Of a DNA stretch of 64,000 nt, positions 51,777 to 59,522 are shown piece after piece. This stretch comes from a virus. The DNA lies in IMG/VR virus record IMGVR_UViG_3300028025_004842, positions 1 to 64,000 of that record; one strand, written 5' to 3'. The stretch's first letter is position 1. Every line of letters starts with the position of its first letter. The position numbers and the translations under genes were made by a program. The notes below the pieces were generated by a model that had not been told where the DNA came from, made no database searches, and saw only the letters and a list, made by a program, of their open reading frames with translations.

Positions 51777-53672
51777 TCACTTCTTTTGCATAGTAAATAA
51801 ATGTGAGAAATCTCCACCCGATTTTGCCGCTCCTCCATTACCTGCCACCATCACTCTCTCGCCCTTTGCATTAGTGGTGAATGATATTTGCGTTGCAGGA
51901 AACTTCTCCTCTATCGTACGCTTGTGCATGATAGTTCTGTATTCTTCGTGTAATGCTTCAGCCATAGCCATAGCATCCATGAAATCCGTATTCTCGAATG
52001 GGAAGTTAAAGAACTCTGAAAAGAACCTATCTATCCATATATCCTGCATATTGGACTTTACATAATCCCTAACAAGCAACCTCAACTCCGTTGTGTTCTT
52101 ATCCTTATTAAGTCCTTTCTCCGGCTTGGCGTTCTTAGCCCTAAATCTACGTGGACACCAAGCGAGCATATCCATACATCCCTTATGCTTATACGATGTC
52201 TTTAATGCGCCAATAGAGTTCTTTTCTACAAGTGCAACAGCGTTGTTGTATAGCTGCTGTAAATACATTGTACGTCTAGCTGCGTCATCAGCATCGTATG
52301 TTCTCTCAGCGTAGTACGCGACATACTGATTTGTATCAAAGCATTTCACTGCTGCTACGTGGTCAGAACCCTTATCATTGATTGTGGTGAATGGAATCGT
52401 ATCAATCCCTACTCCATACGTTCTTCCAATAACAGGAAGTTCAAATATGTAATACTTCGCTCCTTCACGCTTCTCCAAGAACTTAATATCCATCTCACCT
52501 GTTGGCTTTGGATATACGTAAGCTGGTTGGTCGCACTTATTGAAGTTCTTATGCTTCACTGCTAAGTCCACCTCTTGCTTTTGGTCTTTATACATTAGCA
52601 CTGTTTCTTCCTCCCACCACGAATCCGTTGCTATATCAAGAAGCTCATTAATATCCAAAGGATACTGCAAGCATTCTTCCATAAACGCTTTCTTGTTTGG
52701 AAGTTTCTCCAATATCCTTCTGTTGTTTAATAGCGCTTCTCTTGCCTTTGCTCTATCTACGTATCCATTAGAATCACGAACATCAGTGTACTTGTTGTTC
52801 ACCAATGATCCATCTTCATTGTATATTGGAATATATGGGTTGAACCAAGAAGCATCAACAAATAATGGAATGATACCATACGTTGATGCGTTCTGCCACA
52901 TATCAAGAGCGTTCTTCAATCCCTTTGCTGTTGCATCAGATAATGAGCCTACGTAATACAGGCTTCCTTGCTTACGCATAAACTCCTTCACAAGCGCTGC
53001 TCCCCTACTTCTCACTTCCTCTACGTATGGATGCTTGAATATCTCATCTACAATTACAGCTCTTGCTCCTTGTCCCTCCAGCTTACTTGGGCTTTTAGCA
53101 CTGAACGCTGTTTCAACACTCTGTATCGTTGAGAGTAATCCAATGTCTTTCTTTCCCTTCTCACGTAATCCAAACTTCACAAACTGCTTATCGCTTTTCT
53201 CATCGGGCCATGAGCCAATAACGCCTGGGCGATAGAACTCATCCATCCCATCGTACGATATCTTTAGCTTATCTGCGAAGTTCATCTTAGTGGTATCCAC
53301 CGCCTCTGATGTCATAATCACCTTACACCCAGGATTCCATATCGCTGTCTTTAACGGAAGGAATCCATTCATTATCGTTGACTTCCCTGCACCACGCTGT
53401 GTAATCCACATACCATCCGCCTTCTTCTTATCCACCTCATCGAGCCAAGGGAATATCACATCCTTATCTACAGGGCGTAGGTCGGGGTAGAACTGCTCCC
53501 CCGTTACACGATTCTTTATTGTAAACTGCGTTAGGTAGTAGTAGTAATCGCCCGATAGCCCATCAAAGCCATTATGCCAACGCTTTTCTTCTCTTATGTA
53601 ATACTTTAACTTCTCTGCTTCATTCTTAAACTCTGGTTGCTCATGCTTCCATTTGCCGTGTCTGAATCCCAT
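51777..53672 (-). CDS. terL: Terminase large subunit (TerL)
   Basis: 631 residues. Walker A-like WITQRGAGKST at residues 89-99, Walker B ARAVIVDE at 203-210 with the catalytic Glu, and a C-terminal nuclease with GVGIDTIPF (first acidic residue of an RNase H-like fold). Length and motif order fit a headful or pac-type packaging motor. It is the second gene of the late leftward operon after the 203-residue protein. Confidence 0.9.
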   Translation of the reverse strand: MGFRHGKWKHEQPEFKNEAEKLKYYIREEKRWHNGFDGLSGDYYYYLTQFTIKNRVTGEQFYPDLRPVDKDVIFPWLDEVDKKKADGMWITQRGAGKSTIMNGFLPLKTAIWNPGCKVIMTSEAVDTTKMNFADKLKISYDGMDEFYRPGVIGSWPDEKSDKQFVKFGLREKGKKDIGLLSTIQSVETAFSAKSPSKLEGQGARAVIVDEIFKHPYVEEVRSRGAALVKEFMRKQGSLYYVGSLSDATAKGLKNALDMWQNASTYGIIPLFVDASWFNPYIPIYNEDGSLVNNKYTDVRDSNGYVDRAKAREALLNNRRILEKLPNKKAFMEECLQYPLDINELLDIATDSWWEEETVLMYKDQKQEVDLAVKHKNFNKCDQPAYVYPKPTGEMDIKFLEKREGAKYYIFELPVIGRTYGVGIDTIPFTTINDKGSDHVAAVKCFDTNQYVAYYAERTYDADDAARRTMYLQQLYNNAVALVEKNSIGALKTSYKHKGCMDMLAWCPRRFRAKNAKPEKGLNKDKNTTELRLLVRDYVKSNMQDIWIDRFFSEFFNFPFENTDFMDAMAMAEALHEEYRTIMHKRTIEEKFPATQISFTTNAKGERVMVAGNGGAAKSGGDFSHLFTMQKK

Positions 53673-53673
53673 A

Positions 53674-54285
53674 CTAATTGTTTTCGTTATATCTGCCGTA
53701 TCGCTTATCCGTTCCTTTACCCACTGTCTTCACGTATCCCTTGTTGCGCATTACAGCATACGCATCAATTAAGTCTTTAGGACGTGATATTTGTTTCAAT
53801 GCTTGTGTTCGTATAGTCTTTGCTATTTGAGTGTTCCTATTGGCTGCCAATAGCAATTCTCCCTTATGGTTCTTTCTACGCTTCTCGATGTACATATCCT
53901 TGTACAACCCATACTGTTGCAAGTCGATCTCCTTTTCCTCTATATCGTAGTTTATCAATAGCTGCATTGGAAGAGAGAATATCATCGCCATTACACCAAA
54001 GAACAATAGGTCAAACCCTAGATGTGTTCCCTTATGTAGTCCACGTATAGTTCTTGATGCACTACGTACGCCACTGCTATGTACCCTCGCCTCATACGTA
54101 CGCTGGCTCATGCCTGTAAACTCTAATAGATAACGTAGGTTTCTAAAGTAATTGATACGATAGAAGTCAAGCATAGACGATAGCTGTAATGGAAGCGTAT
54201 CCTGCGTGCTGTACTTGCGCCTCACACGCTGCTCCAACAACGTACCGCTTGCATCCTTGTATATGTCCTTCGTTATTAATGTCAT
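53674..54285 (-). CDS. Protein in the terminase small-subunit position
   Basis: 203 residues, basic and helical, starting directly upstream of TerL (one base apart) and just downstream of the divergent promoter. Segments LPLQLSSMLDFYRINYF and MSQRTYEARVHSSGVR may be HTH-like. A TerS role would fit by position only; no TerS motif is recognised. Confidence 0.45.
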   Translation of the reverse strand: MTLITKDIYKDASGTLLEQRVRRKYSTQDTLPLQLSSMLDFYRINYFRNLRYLLEFTGMSQRTYEARVHSSGVRSASRTIRGLHKGTHLGFDLLFFGVMAMIFSLPMQLLINYDIEEKEIDLQQYGLYKDMYIEKRRKNHKGELLLAANRNTQIAKTIRTQALKQISRPKDLIDAYAVMRNKGYVKTVGKGTDKRYGRYNENN

Positions 54286-54294
54286 AATATATTA

Positions 54295-54312
54295 CAAAAA
54301 TACTTATTTTTG
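54295..54312. promoter_or_regulatory. Divergent palindromic promoter
   Basis: CAAAAATA (54295-54302) and TATTTTTG (54305-54312) are exact inverted -7 boxes separated by two bases. One faces left to the terminase operon, the other right to the gene at 54318. A minus-strand TTG lies 22 bases from the left box (CAA 54325-54327); no clear -33 was seen for the right box. Both transcripts would begin almost at the start codons. Confidence 0.55.
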
Positions 54313-54317
54313 TTGAT

Positions 54318-54617
54318 ATGGAATCAATAGAAATCACACAAGACGATATTCAACTTGCTGCTCTTAGTAAGATAATCATGGGGCTAAAGCCAACCAATGG
54401 AAAGCACATCTACAAGATAAATGTAGAAACACTTGAGATATCAAGACTCATTGGTAACGACTATAAGAGCTATGTAGCCTCGCTTTCAGAACGCAAAGAG
54501 GATATCGTACCAAAACTTAATCACCTATACTGCGCTGCTAAGTCACCCGAAAAGGCAGCCATTCAATTCGGCAAAATCCTACAATCCCTATCTGAACAAT
54601 ATGAGAACATCGACTAA
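54318..54617 (+). CDS. Unknown protein
   Basis: 99 residues, helical and charged, no motif (DDIQLAALSKIIMGLKP, EKAAIQFGKILQSLSEQY). It starts right behind the divergent promoter and is the only larger gene before the promoter at 54721, so it may be the early regulator opposite to the late operon. No HTH is clear. Confidence 0.5.
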   Translation: MESIEITQDDIQLAALSKIIMGLKPTNGKHIYKINVETLEISRLIGNDYKSYVASLSERKEDIVPKLNHLYCAAKSPEKAAIQFGKILQSLSEQYENID

Positions 54618-54696
54618 TCCTTACACTTGGTACTACACCAATACAACCCTTGGTGATACTAGCATTACAATCATATACGAATACTATATTGATTAA
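54601..54696 (+). CDS. Possible very short ORF
   Basis: A 31-residue frame from ATG 54601 to TAA 54694-54696, overlapping the previous gene by 17 bases. Tyr/Thr rich. It fills part of the gap before the promoter at 54721, but could well be chance. Confidence 0.25.
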   Translation: MRTSTNPYTWYYTNTTLGDTSITIIYEYYID

Positions 54697-54720
54697 TTTA
54701 TTAACATTTCTTATATTTTA

Positions 54721-54751
54721 TTTGGATGTGTGAAAATAATACCTATTTTTG
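54721..54751 (+). promoter_or_regulatory. Consensus Bacteroidota promoter
   Basis: TTTG (54721-54724), 19-base spacer, TATTTTTG (54744-54751), an exact consensus match. It drives the 54775-56132 group with the recombinase. Confidence 0.8.
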
Positions 54752-54774
54752 CCATTCACTTAAACATATAACAA

Positions 54775-54993
54775 ATGCAACAATCTGTTTCAATTATTGG
54801 TCTAACCTTTAATTTCGCTAGTGCAGGACTAGACACTGACACTAAAATTTCCAATCTCCTTGATTATAGGAATTCAGTTCACAACAATCTCATAGAAGAG
54901 CAGAGCAGACCTAACCCGTCCTCTATTCTTATTGATATGTACATAAAAGAGATTAGTGCTTCTGAATCAATCCTACAATCTTTGGTGAGATGA
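54775..54993 (+). CDS. Small unknown protein
   Basis: 72 residues, helical, charged. Its TGA overlaps the ATG of the recombinase by four bases (ATGA), so they are translated together. No domain recognised. Confidence 0.5.
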   Translation: MQQSVSIIGLTFNFASAGLDTDTKISNLLDYRNSVHNNLIEEQSRPNPSSILIDMYIKEISASESILQSLVR

Positions 54994-55691
54994 ACGTAGG
55001 CTTATATCTTAGAGTGAGTACAGACGATCAGCAGTCTGGCTTACAAGTGTACATACAGCAAGCAAAAGACTTCTGTGAACGCTACGGACACACATACACT
55101 GAAATATTTATTGACGAAGACGTATCAGGTGATAAAGACCTACAGAAGCGTCCTGCAGGAGCGAAGCTACTCGCTGCTTTGGAAAGTGGTAAAATTCAAG
55201 GGATTGTATCACCGAATGTAACACGTCTATTTCGTAACTTGCGTAACGGTGTGAATACAATAGATGAGTTCGAAAAGCGCAATTGGCGTATGTTCGTTTC
55301 AGACGGATACGGGCTTCCTATCGACATATCTACCATTATGGGCTTCTCCATGTTCGTTGACCAATTAAAGTACGCTCAAATCGAACGTATGCAGATATCT
55401 GAACGTACAAAGAACGGAATGACGTACAGACGTAACAACGGGAAAGCTACATCACATACACCATACGGATACGAGCGTAGAGCTGATGACAAAACACTAT
55501 ACACTAACGATAGTGAGATGGATGTCGTTGCAATAATGCTTGAGATGTATTCTGATAATATTGCTTATCTAGAGATTGCTAAAGAACTAAATCTCGCAGA
55601 CATCCCTGCTAAGAAAGGTGGGAAATGGACAGCAAAGACTGTTCGTGGTGTCATTCAATATCAGAACAAGATAATGAAGAAAGTAGCATGA
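54990..55691 (+). CDS. Serine recombinase
   Basis: 233 residues. The N-terminal catalytic domain starts NVGLYLRVSTDDQ with Ser10 as nucleophile, then IDEDVSGDKDLQKRPAG and VTRLFRN with Arg residues, and a long E-helix. Then a recombinase domain follows (TPYGYERRADDKTLY, then ELNLADIPAKKGGKWTAKTV). It is shorter than a large integrase and has no coiled coil. Role: resolution, inversion or integration at an unknown site. Candidate site: the tRNA-like element at 416-471 (weak). It ends in a four-base overlap with the next gene. Confidence 0.85.
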   Translation: MNVGLYLRVSTDDQQSGLQVYIQQAKDFCERYGHTYTEIFIDEDVSGDKDLQKRPAGAKLLAALESGKIQGIVSPNVTRLFRNLRNGVNTIDEFEKRNWRMFVSDGYGLPIDISTIMGFSMFVDQLKYAQIERMQISERTKNGMTYRRNNGKATSHTPYGYERRADDKTLYTNDSEMDVVAIMLEMYSDNIAYLEIAKELNLADIPAKKGGKWTAKTVRGVIQYQNKIMKKVA

Positions 55692-55945
55692 AAATCTCTG
55701 ACCAACTACTATACCTCAACGTAAAAAACAACCCAGCATATAAATCAGCACTAAGGAACGGCGTTATTAAAATAGGATTCAAGGAGTATATGTACGTACG
55801 CTCCCATGATGCCCTTATAATAAAAGACTTCTACCCACAATACAAGCTAAGGAAAGCAGATGGAGAAACGTGGGAACAATTTGTTGAATTCGCTATACAA
55901 CACACAGATGGAATATCAAACGTCAAGGTTCAAAGCCTGCGATAA
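55688..55945 (+). CDS. Unknown protein
   Basis: 85 residues from ATG 55688, overlapping the recombinase stop. Basic with aromatic strand segments (IGFKEYMYVRSHDALIIKDF). No domain recognised; directly linked to the recombinase, so it may act with it. Confidence 0.5.
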   Translation: MKISDQLLYLNVKNNPAYKSALRNGVIKIGFKEYMYVRSHDALIIKDFYPQYKLRKADGETWEQFVEFAIQHTDGISNVKVQSLR

Positions 55946-56132
55946 GAAATCATTTCGCTCGAAGAAGGAAGCGCAGAAAGCAGCGAAGACATTGCAATGC
56001 TCCCCTGACGTTAATGTACGTATGATGCTTCGCGCATACAGATGTGATAACTGCGAGTTTTGGCATCTAACACATCACATAGATTCCGAAGCCAAAGTGT
56101 TCTTTAGATCAGAAATGAAAAAGCCCCAATGA
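55908..56132 (+). CDS. Small zinc-binding-like protein
   Basis: 74 residues from ATG 55908; a start further upstream is possible but would overlap more. It contains YRCDNCEFWHLTHH, a C-x-x-C-x4-H-x3-H pattern of the type in small phage zinc proteins, and a basic SFRSKKEAQKAAKTL start. The terminator at 56120 follows. Confidence 0.55.
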   Translation: MEYQTSRFKACDKKSFRSKKEAQKAAKTLQCSPDVNVRMMLRAYRCDNCEFWHLTHHIDSEAKVFFRSEMKKPQ

Positions 56133-56141
56133 AGGGGCTTT
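56120..56141. terminator. Bidirectional terminator
   Basis: AAAGCCCC (56120-56127) and GGGGCTTT (56134-56141) form an eight-base stem with A and T tracts on both sides. It stops the rightward recombinase group and the leftward basic cluster. Confidence 0.85.
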
Positions 56142-56148
56142 AATGTTA

Positions 56149-56418
56149 TTACTTCTTCTTCATCATTTTACCCATTACCTTCTTCAACATTGGATTAGCT
56201 GCTTTAGCTTTAGCCGATGCCTTGCGTGATGTTACTGCTACAATAGCTTTAGCATTCTTTACAGGAATACCTTGCTTCTTAGAAATACTAACAGCCACAG
56301 CCTTAAAGCCTGGATGCTTCTCTTTCATCTTTTGCGATTTGCTTTCACCCTTTTCGTGTTTAGCCATCGCCATTTTGCTTGCGTACATTTCTCCTGTACC
56401 TTTTTCTTTGATTGCCAT
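56149..56418 (-). CDS. Basic Lys-rich protein 1
   Basis: 89 residues, extremely rich in Lys, Ala and Met (GKMMKKK end, KMAMAKHEKGESKSQKMKEK). No acidic clusters. A nucleic-acid-condensing role is likely by composition. Last gene of the leftward basic cluster. Confidence 0.6.
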   Translation of the reverse strand: MAIKEKGTGEMYASKMAMAKHEKGESKSQKMKEKHPGFKAVAVSISKKQGIPVKNAKAIVAVTSRKASAKAKAANPMLKKVMGKMMKKK

Positions 56419-56420
56419 GA

Positions 56421-57050
56421 TTATTTTGCTTTAAGTTTTTTCATTGTTGACTTACTCGCTTTCACTATAGCCTTTCCTTTGTTGCGCTCTACAATAACAG
56501 CTTCGTTCTCTGCTTTCTGAATTCTGTTTCTTGCCTTACGCTCTTTAGTGTCTGCGATATATTTAACTGCTTGCTTAAGTTTCTTTCCGCCACCAGCAAC
56601 TGTAATACCTGCACCTAACATAGATGCTCCAACACCTAAAGCAATGTTTCTACTTCTCTTAGCAGAAGCTCGTTGTTCAGCCAATACATTTTGCGATCCC
56701 TGAACTGTTGATGGAGCAGTAGTTCCACCCGAAGACATCTTTGCCATAGGGCTAGATTTCTTACTAGGTTTTGCATTACTAGCATTCGTACCACCAGTAG
56801 ACTTAGGAGTTCTACCTCCCATACTCATCGTAGCAGGGCCTGCCGACACCATAACTCGTGATGATGATGTTCTATCGAAGTTAGCTGATCCTGATGCATC
56901 TCTACCCATAGGGCGTGATGGTTCAGCTCTTGGGCCTGATGGAGCAGAAGCCTTTGGCTTTATTAGTTTACTATTAGCACCACCAAACGTAGCAGGCTTC
57001 TTTCCCGACAGAGTTCTCTTACTCTTATCGTCATCTTTTTTCATTGCCAT
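56421..57050 (-). CDS. Basic Ser/Pro/Lys-rich protein 2
   Basis: 209 residues. First 120 residues are low-complexity and basic (Ser, Pro, Lys, Arg, Thr, Gly). A Gly-rich hydrophobic segment (ALGVGASMLGAGITVAGGG, about 137-155) follows, then a basic helix to the end. It could bind DNA and also a membrane. The upstream and downstream neighbours are basic as well. Confidence 0.6.
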   Translation of the reverse strand: MAMKKDDDKSKRTLSGKKPATFGGANSKLIKPKASAPSGPRAEPSRPMGRDASGSANFDRTSSSRVMVSAGPATMSMGGRTPKSTGGTNASNAKPSKKSSPMAKMSSGGTTAPSTVQGSQNVLAEQRASAKRSRNIALGVGASMLGAGITVAGGGKKLKQAVKYIADTKERKARNRIQKAENEAVIVERNKGKAIVKASKSTMKKLKAK

Positions 57051-57070
57051 GATTGTATATTTTTAGTTTG

Positions 57071-57391
57071 TTAACGTCTTCCTCTTCCTCCAGGCATTGC
57101 GCCTAATCCCTTGCATCCACCACCAAGTAATCCTGTCTTTCTGCTTTTTGAACGACCTGACGATCCACCCTTCTTCTTTCTACCCTTGCCTCTATCCATC
57201 AAGTCCATTGGAGCTGACGTAGTTGACATAGTTGATTTAGGCGCAGACATAGTTGTCTTTGGTGCGGACATCGTAGTTTTTGGAGCAGACATCATTGCTT
57301 TTGGTGCTGCTGCTAATTTTGGTGCTGAACTAGACATAGCTGCTTTTGGAGCTGATGTAGTTGCTAATTTCTTTTTTTCGAATAATGCCAT
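57071..57391 (-). CDS. Basic repeat protein 3 (SAPKTTM repeats)
   Basis: 106 residues. It has about four tandem repeats of the unit S-A-P-K-x-T-M in the first half and a basic Gly/Arg/Lys end (RKKKGGSSGRSKSRK). This is the composition of histone H1 or AlgP tails. Encoded by 21-base tandem repeats at 57231-57293. Confidence 0.65.
   Translation of the reverse strand: MALFEKKKLATTSAPKAAMSSSAPKLAAAPKAMMSAPKTTMSAPKTTMSAPKSTMSTTSAPMDLMDRGKGRKKKGGSSGRSKSRKTGLLGGGCKGLGAMPGGRGRR
57231..57293. repeat. 21-bp tandem repeats
   Basis: Three copies in phase of a 21-bp unit (GTTGATTTAGGCGCAGACAT and variants: 57231-57251, 57252-57272, 57273-57293) plus a diverged fourth. They code the SAPKTTM-type repeats of the basic protein. 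Confidence 0.75.
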
Positions 57392-57412
57392 GATTATTAT
57401 TTTCTAAATGGT

Positions 57413-57751
57413 TTACACTTTCTTTACTCTGTTACCCATCCCTACTCTTGACTTTTCAGCTTTCTTTGCTGCGAGCTTTGATGGAGAGATTTCGCTTTTA
57501 GTCTTTGGCGTTTCTTTAGATACTCGCTTCGTTGGTCTACAATATTCATTTGAACCACCAGCTCCGCATGGATTTCCGCTTTTAGTGTCTTGCCATTTTT
57601 CAGATTCCCACCTTTTTAGGTTAGTTCCAGCTTTGGTCTTTTTTACATTACCACTACCCTTCCTGCATTTAGCAATAGCCTGCGATGCCCTTGCAGAAGG
57701 AAACACAGCATACTGAGCCTTTACCTTTTTATAACAAGAATCTTTTGGCAT
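57413..57751 (-). CDS. Basic DUF5872-like protein 4
   Basis: 112 residues. The CYKKVKAQYAVFPSARASQAI segment, with the AVFPSARAS motif and the CRKGSG that follows, resembles DUF5872 of giant viruses and phages (from memory). The C-terminus is Lys/Thr/Pro rich. Likely a DNA- or RNA-binding structural protein. Confidence 0.65.
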   Translation of the reverse strand: MPKDSCYKKVKAQYAVFPSARASQAIAKCRKGSGNVKKTKAGTNLKRWESEKWQDTKSGNPCGAGGSNEYCRPTKRVSKETPKTKSEISPSKLAAKKAEKSRVGMGNRVKKV

Positions 57752-57752
57752 G

Positions 57753-57938
57753 TTACTTCTTCTTCTTCATTAAGTTCGGAGCTTTAATCTTAACAACCTT
57801 ATTAGCCTTCGGGCCTTTAGCTTTTCCGGCTGCTGTAATTGCATTTGCCACTGATGCTCCAGAGCGCTCCATTACGCTCTCCTTTGATTTCTTTACTACA
57901 GGATATGATTTCCCACAGCTTCCCATTGCTTTTGCCAT
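57753..57938 (-). CDS. Basic small protein 5
   Basis: 61 residues, very basic (PKANKVVKIKAPNLMKKKK end). A -7 box at 57955-57962 lies upstream, inside the end of the DUF3127-like gene. First gene of the basic cluster in the leftward direction. Confidence 0.6.
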   Translation of the reverse strand: MAKAMGSCGKSYPVVKKSKESVMERSGASVANAITAAGKAKGPKANKVVKIKAPNLMKKKK

Positions 57939-57954
57939 GTCATTTTAGTTTTAA

Positions 57955-57962
57955 CAAAGTTA
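57955..57962 (-). promoter_or_regulatory. -7 box for the basic cluster
   Basis: On the minus strand TAACTTTG matches TAnnTTTG, 17 bases upstream of the ATG at 57938. No strong -33 at the right spacing. Confidence 0.45.
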
Positions 57963-58235
57963 ATCAATACTCTTTATATAATATCCCGTAATTGTAGTAT
58001 TCCAATTCTCCTTAGAATACTTACTTTCTACATTCGTCAACACACTCACCCTATCCCCTACACTATGCTTTCCTATATGCCTGCAAGCACCAGCTCCCCA
58101 AAATCTTACCAACAGCTTCTTAGGAAACTCCCCATCAACATGCAACACCACCTCCCTCTTGTAATGAATAGGTTTGTCAGGAAGAGCAATCTCCTCCATC
58201 TCTGATATATGTTCTATTACGCCTTCTGCTTTCAT
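57960..58235 (-). CDS. DUF3127-like OB protein
   Basis: 91 residues, beta-rich: YKREVVLHVDGEFPKKLLVRFWG, VGDRVSVLTNVESKYSKENW, TTITGYYIKS. The order E/VVL..-x-FPKKL-x-VxFWG, VGDxVxV, ENWxTxxxGYxI is close to DUF3127, a family that occurs in Bacteroidota and is taken as OB-fold like. A ssDNA-binding or replication accessory is possible. The promoter of the basic cluster overlaps its end. Confidence 0.65.
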   Translation of the reverse strand: MKAEGVIEHISEMEEIALPDKPIHYKREVVLHVDGEFPKKLLVRFWGAGACRHIGKHSVGDRVSVLTNVESKYSKENWNTTITGYYIKSID

Positions 58236-58247
58236 ATAAACAAAAAA

Positions 58248-58275
58248 AACCTCCTACATTATTCTGTAAGAGGTT
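58248..58275 (-). terminator. Terminator after the 299-residue gene
   Basis: AACCTCCTACA (58248-58258) pairs with TGTAAGAGGTT (58265-58275) with one mismatch; on the minus strand a run of eight T follows. It ends the transcript of 58299-59198 just before the DUF3127-like gene. Confidence 0.75.
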
Positions 58276-58298
58276 GTAAATATACTTCATTTATAAAA

Positions 58299-59198
58299 TC
58301 AAATGTCCTTCGGATTTCCCGATAAAATAAACGAATCATCAATACCCAACTCCGCCATCTCCTTCTTCGTAGCAGCAGTCTTAGCACCAGCTTTAGCCAA
58401 AGCTTTAGCTTTCCCACCATCGAAAGGAGCTAAATAACGTCCTCTCTCCTTCAACTTACGTTCTAGTATGCTATACAAATCAGAGCGCTCATTAAACGTT
58501 GCTAATGCGTATTCCTTAGTTTTACCCAAACTAATACCTTCCAACGTATAAACGCCATCCTCATTTACAATTACACCACACAAGATTGCACTAGCCACAT
58601 TCAACTGCTTATAATCGAAAATAGCATCAACGTGATTCAAGAACTCTGTTCTCTTAGCTCTATCAACACTAATAGCGCCAGTGTTAAATCCAACCAAAGC
58701 ATTTCTCAGCTCTCGCTCATCCAATCTCCAAGGTTCAATACCGAAGTGGATAGCAATACCCTTATGCTCCGCCTCACTCATAGCCTTATACTTATCAAAC
58801 ACCTCAGCCTTCTCATCATCGTCATTGAACGTTGCTTCCAACTGCTCTCCCGTAATTGTAAACAAATACAACGAATCGCTTCTTCTTACACCCGTCAATC
58901 CTAAAGCGTCTTCCATATCAGGATGATTCTCCACCCAACGCTTAATCTTCTCATCACTAATACCCTTCTTACCCAACTCGATCTCGATAGAATACATATT
59001 ATCGCGATTAAGCTCCAACAACGCTTTCTTAACCTCTTTCGTACGCTCCACCTCTACAATGTCTCCATTGTCTAATAAAGCACGCATAAGCGTTTTATTC
59101 TTTTCAGAATCATAATACTCATAGGCAGCATCAATCATTCGCTTACCCGTTATCCTATCGGCATTCTTTGCTGATATAATAAGTTTGTTACTTGTCAT
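58299..59198 (-). CDS. Unknown protein, basic C-terminus
   Basis: 299 residues. First half acidic and helical (SDEKIKRWVENHPDMEDALGL), middle AEHKGIAIHFGIEPWRLDEREL, end with an Ala/Lys stretch (GGKAKALAKAGAKTAATKKE). No domain named. It lies alone as one transcript between the -7 box at 59225-59232 and the terminator at 58248. Confidence 0.55.
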   Translation of the reverse strand: MTSNKLIISAKNADRITGKRMIDAAYEYYDSEKNKTLMRALLDNGDIVEVERTKEVKKALLELNRDNMYSIEIELGKKGISDEKIKRWVENHPDMEDALGLTGVRRSDSLYLFTITGEQLEATFNDDDEKAEVFDKYKAMSEAEHKGIAIHFGIEPWRLDERELRNALVGFNTGAISVDRAKRTEFLNHVDAIFDYKQLNVASAILCGVIVNEDGVYTLEGISLGKTKEYALATFNERSDLYSILERKLKERGRYLAPFDGGKAKALAKAGAKTAATKKEMAELGIDDSFILSGNPKDI

Positions 59199-59224
59199 AC
59201 TTAAATATTAAAACGTTTTTTTTA

Positions 59225-59232
59225 CAAATATA
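59225..59232 (-). promoter_or_regulatory. -7 box for the 299-residue gene
   Basis: On the minus strand TATATTTG matches TAnnTTTG, 27 bases upstream of the ATG at 59198. A TTTG lies 16 bases further upstream (CAAA 59249-59252), shorter than the usual spacing. Confidence 0.5.
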
Positions 59233-59249
59233 TACAATTTTACATAAAC

Positions 59250-59372
59250 AAAAACGCCCCTGATATTACTCAGAGGCGTAGTTGAATCACTCCTTTATCA
59301 CACAAAATACTAAAACCCGCTATGAACAACAGATAGTCAAATTTACGCTTTTTTTTATATGACAAAGCGCAG
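59250..59372 (-). ncRNA. Possible orphan small RNA, leftward
   Basis: On the minus strand a -7 box TATTTTTG (59376-59383, with TTG 22 bases upstream) would begin RNA near 59370; a hairpin ACGCCTCTGA/TCAGGGGCGT with a T-run (59279-59251) would end it after about 120 nt. No ATG-started ORF is found inside. The strong terminator has no protein gene to serve, which is the reason to suspect an RNA gene. Confidence 0.4.
59254..59279 (-). terminator. Leftward terminator without a protein gene
   Basis: ACGCCCCTGA (59254-59263) pairs with TCAGAGGCGT (59270-59279), one mismatch. On the minus strand it is followed by TTTTTGTTT. Confidence 0.75.
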
Positions 59373-59522
59373 AATCAAAAATAATTTATACATTTGTCAT
59401 GCACGCAATGAACATTATACAAATTTTTTTGCCAAAAATATTGCTCTCATTGAGCAAAGCATAAAAGGTTGTCAAATGCTTGTTGCGTGCAAACAATAAG
59501 AATTTGTATCGACTTTCCTTTT

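Larger units (their letters stand above)
59199..59522. other. 324-bp non-coding gap
   Basis: A/T-rich, no ORF of real size. It contains a promoter for the leftward gene (-7 box 59225-59232), a terminator (59254-59279), two leftward -7 boxes (59376-59383 and 59433-59440), a hairpin TTGCTC/GAGCAA (59441-59446/59452-59457) and the start region of the winged-helix gene at 59523. The stretch from 59376 to 59250 leftward could be a small RNA. A replication origin here is also conceivable, since the winged-helix protein is next to it. Confidence 0.55.

Noticed and set aside
57231-57293. CRISPR-like array
   Set aside because: The 21-bp repeats are direct, without spacers, and code the SAPK repeats of a protein.
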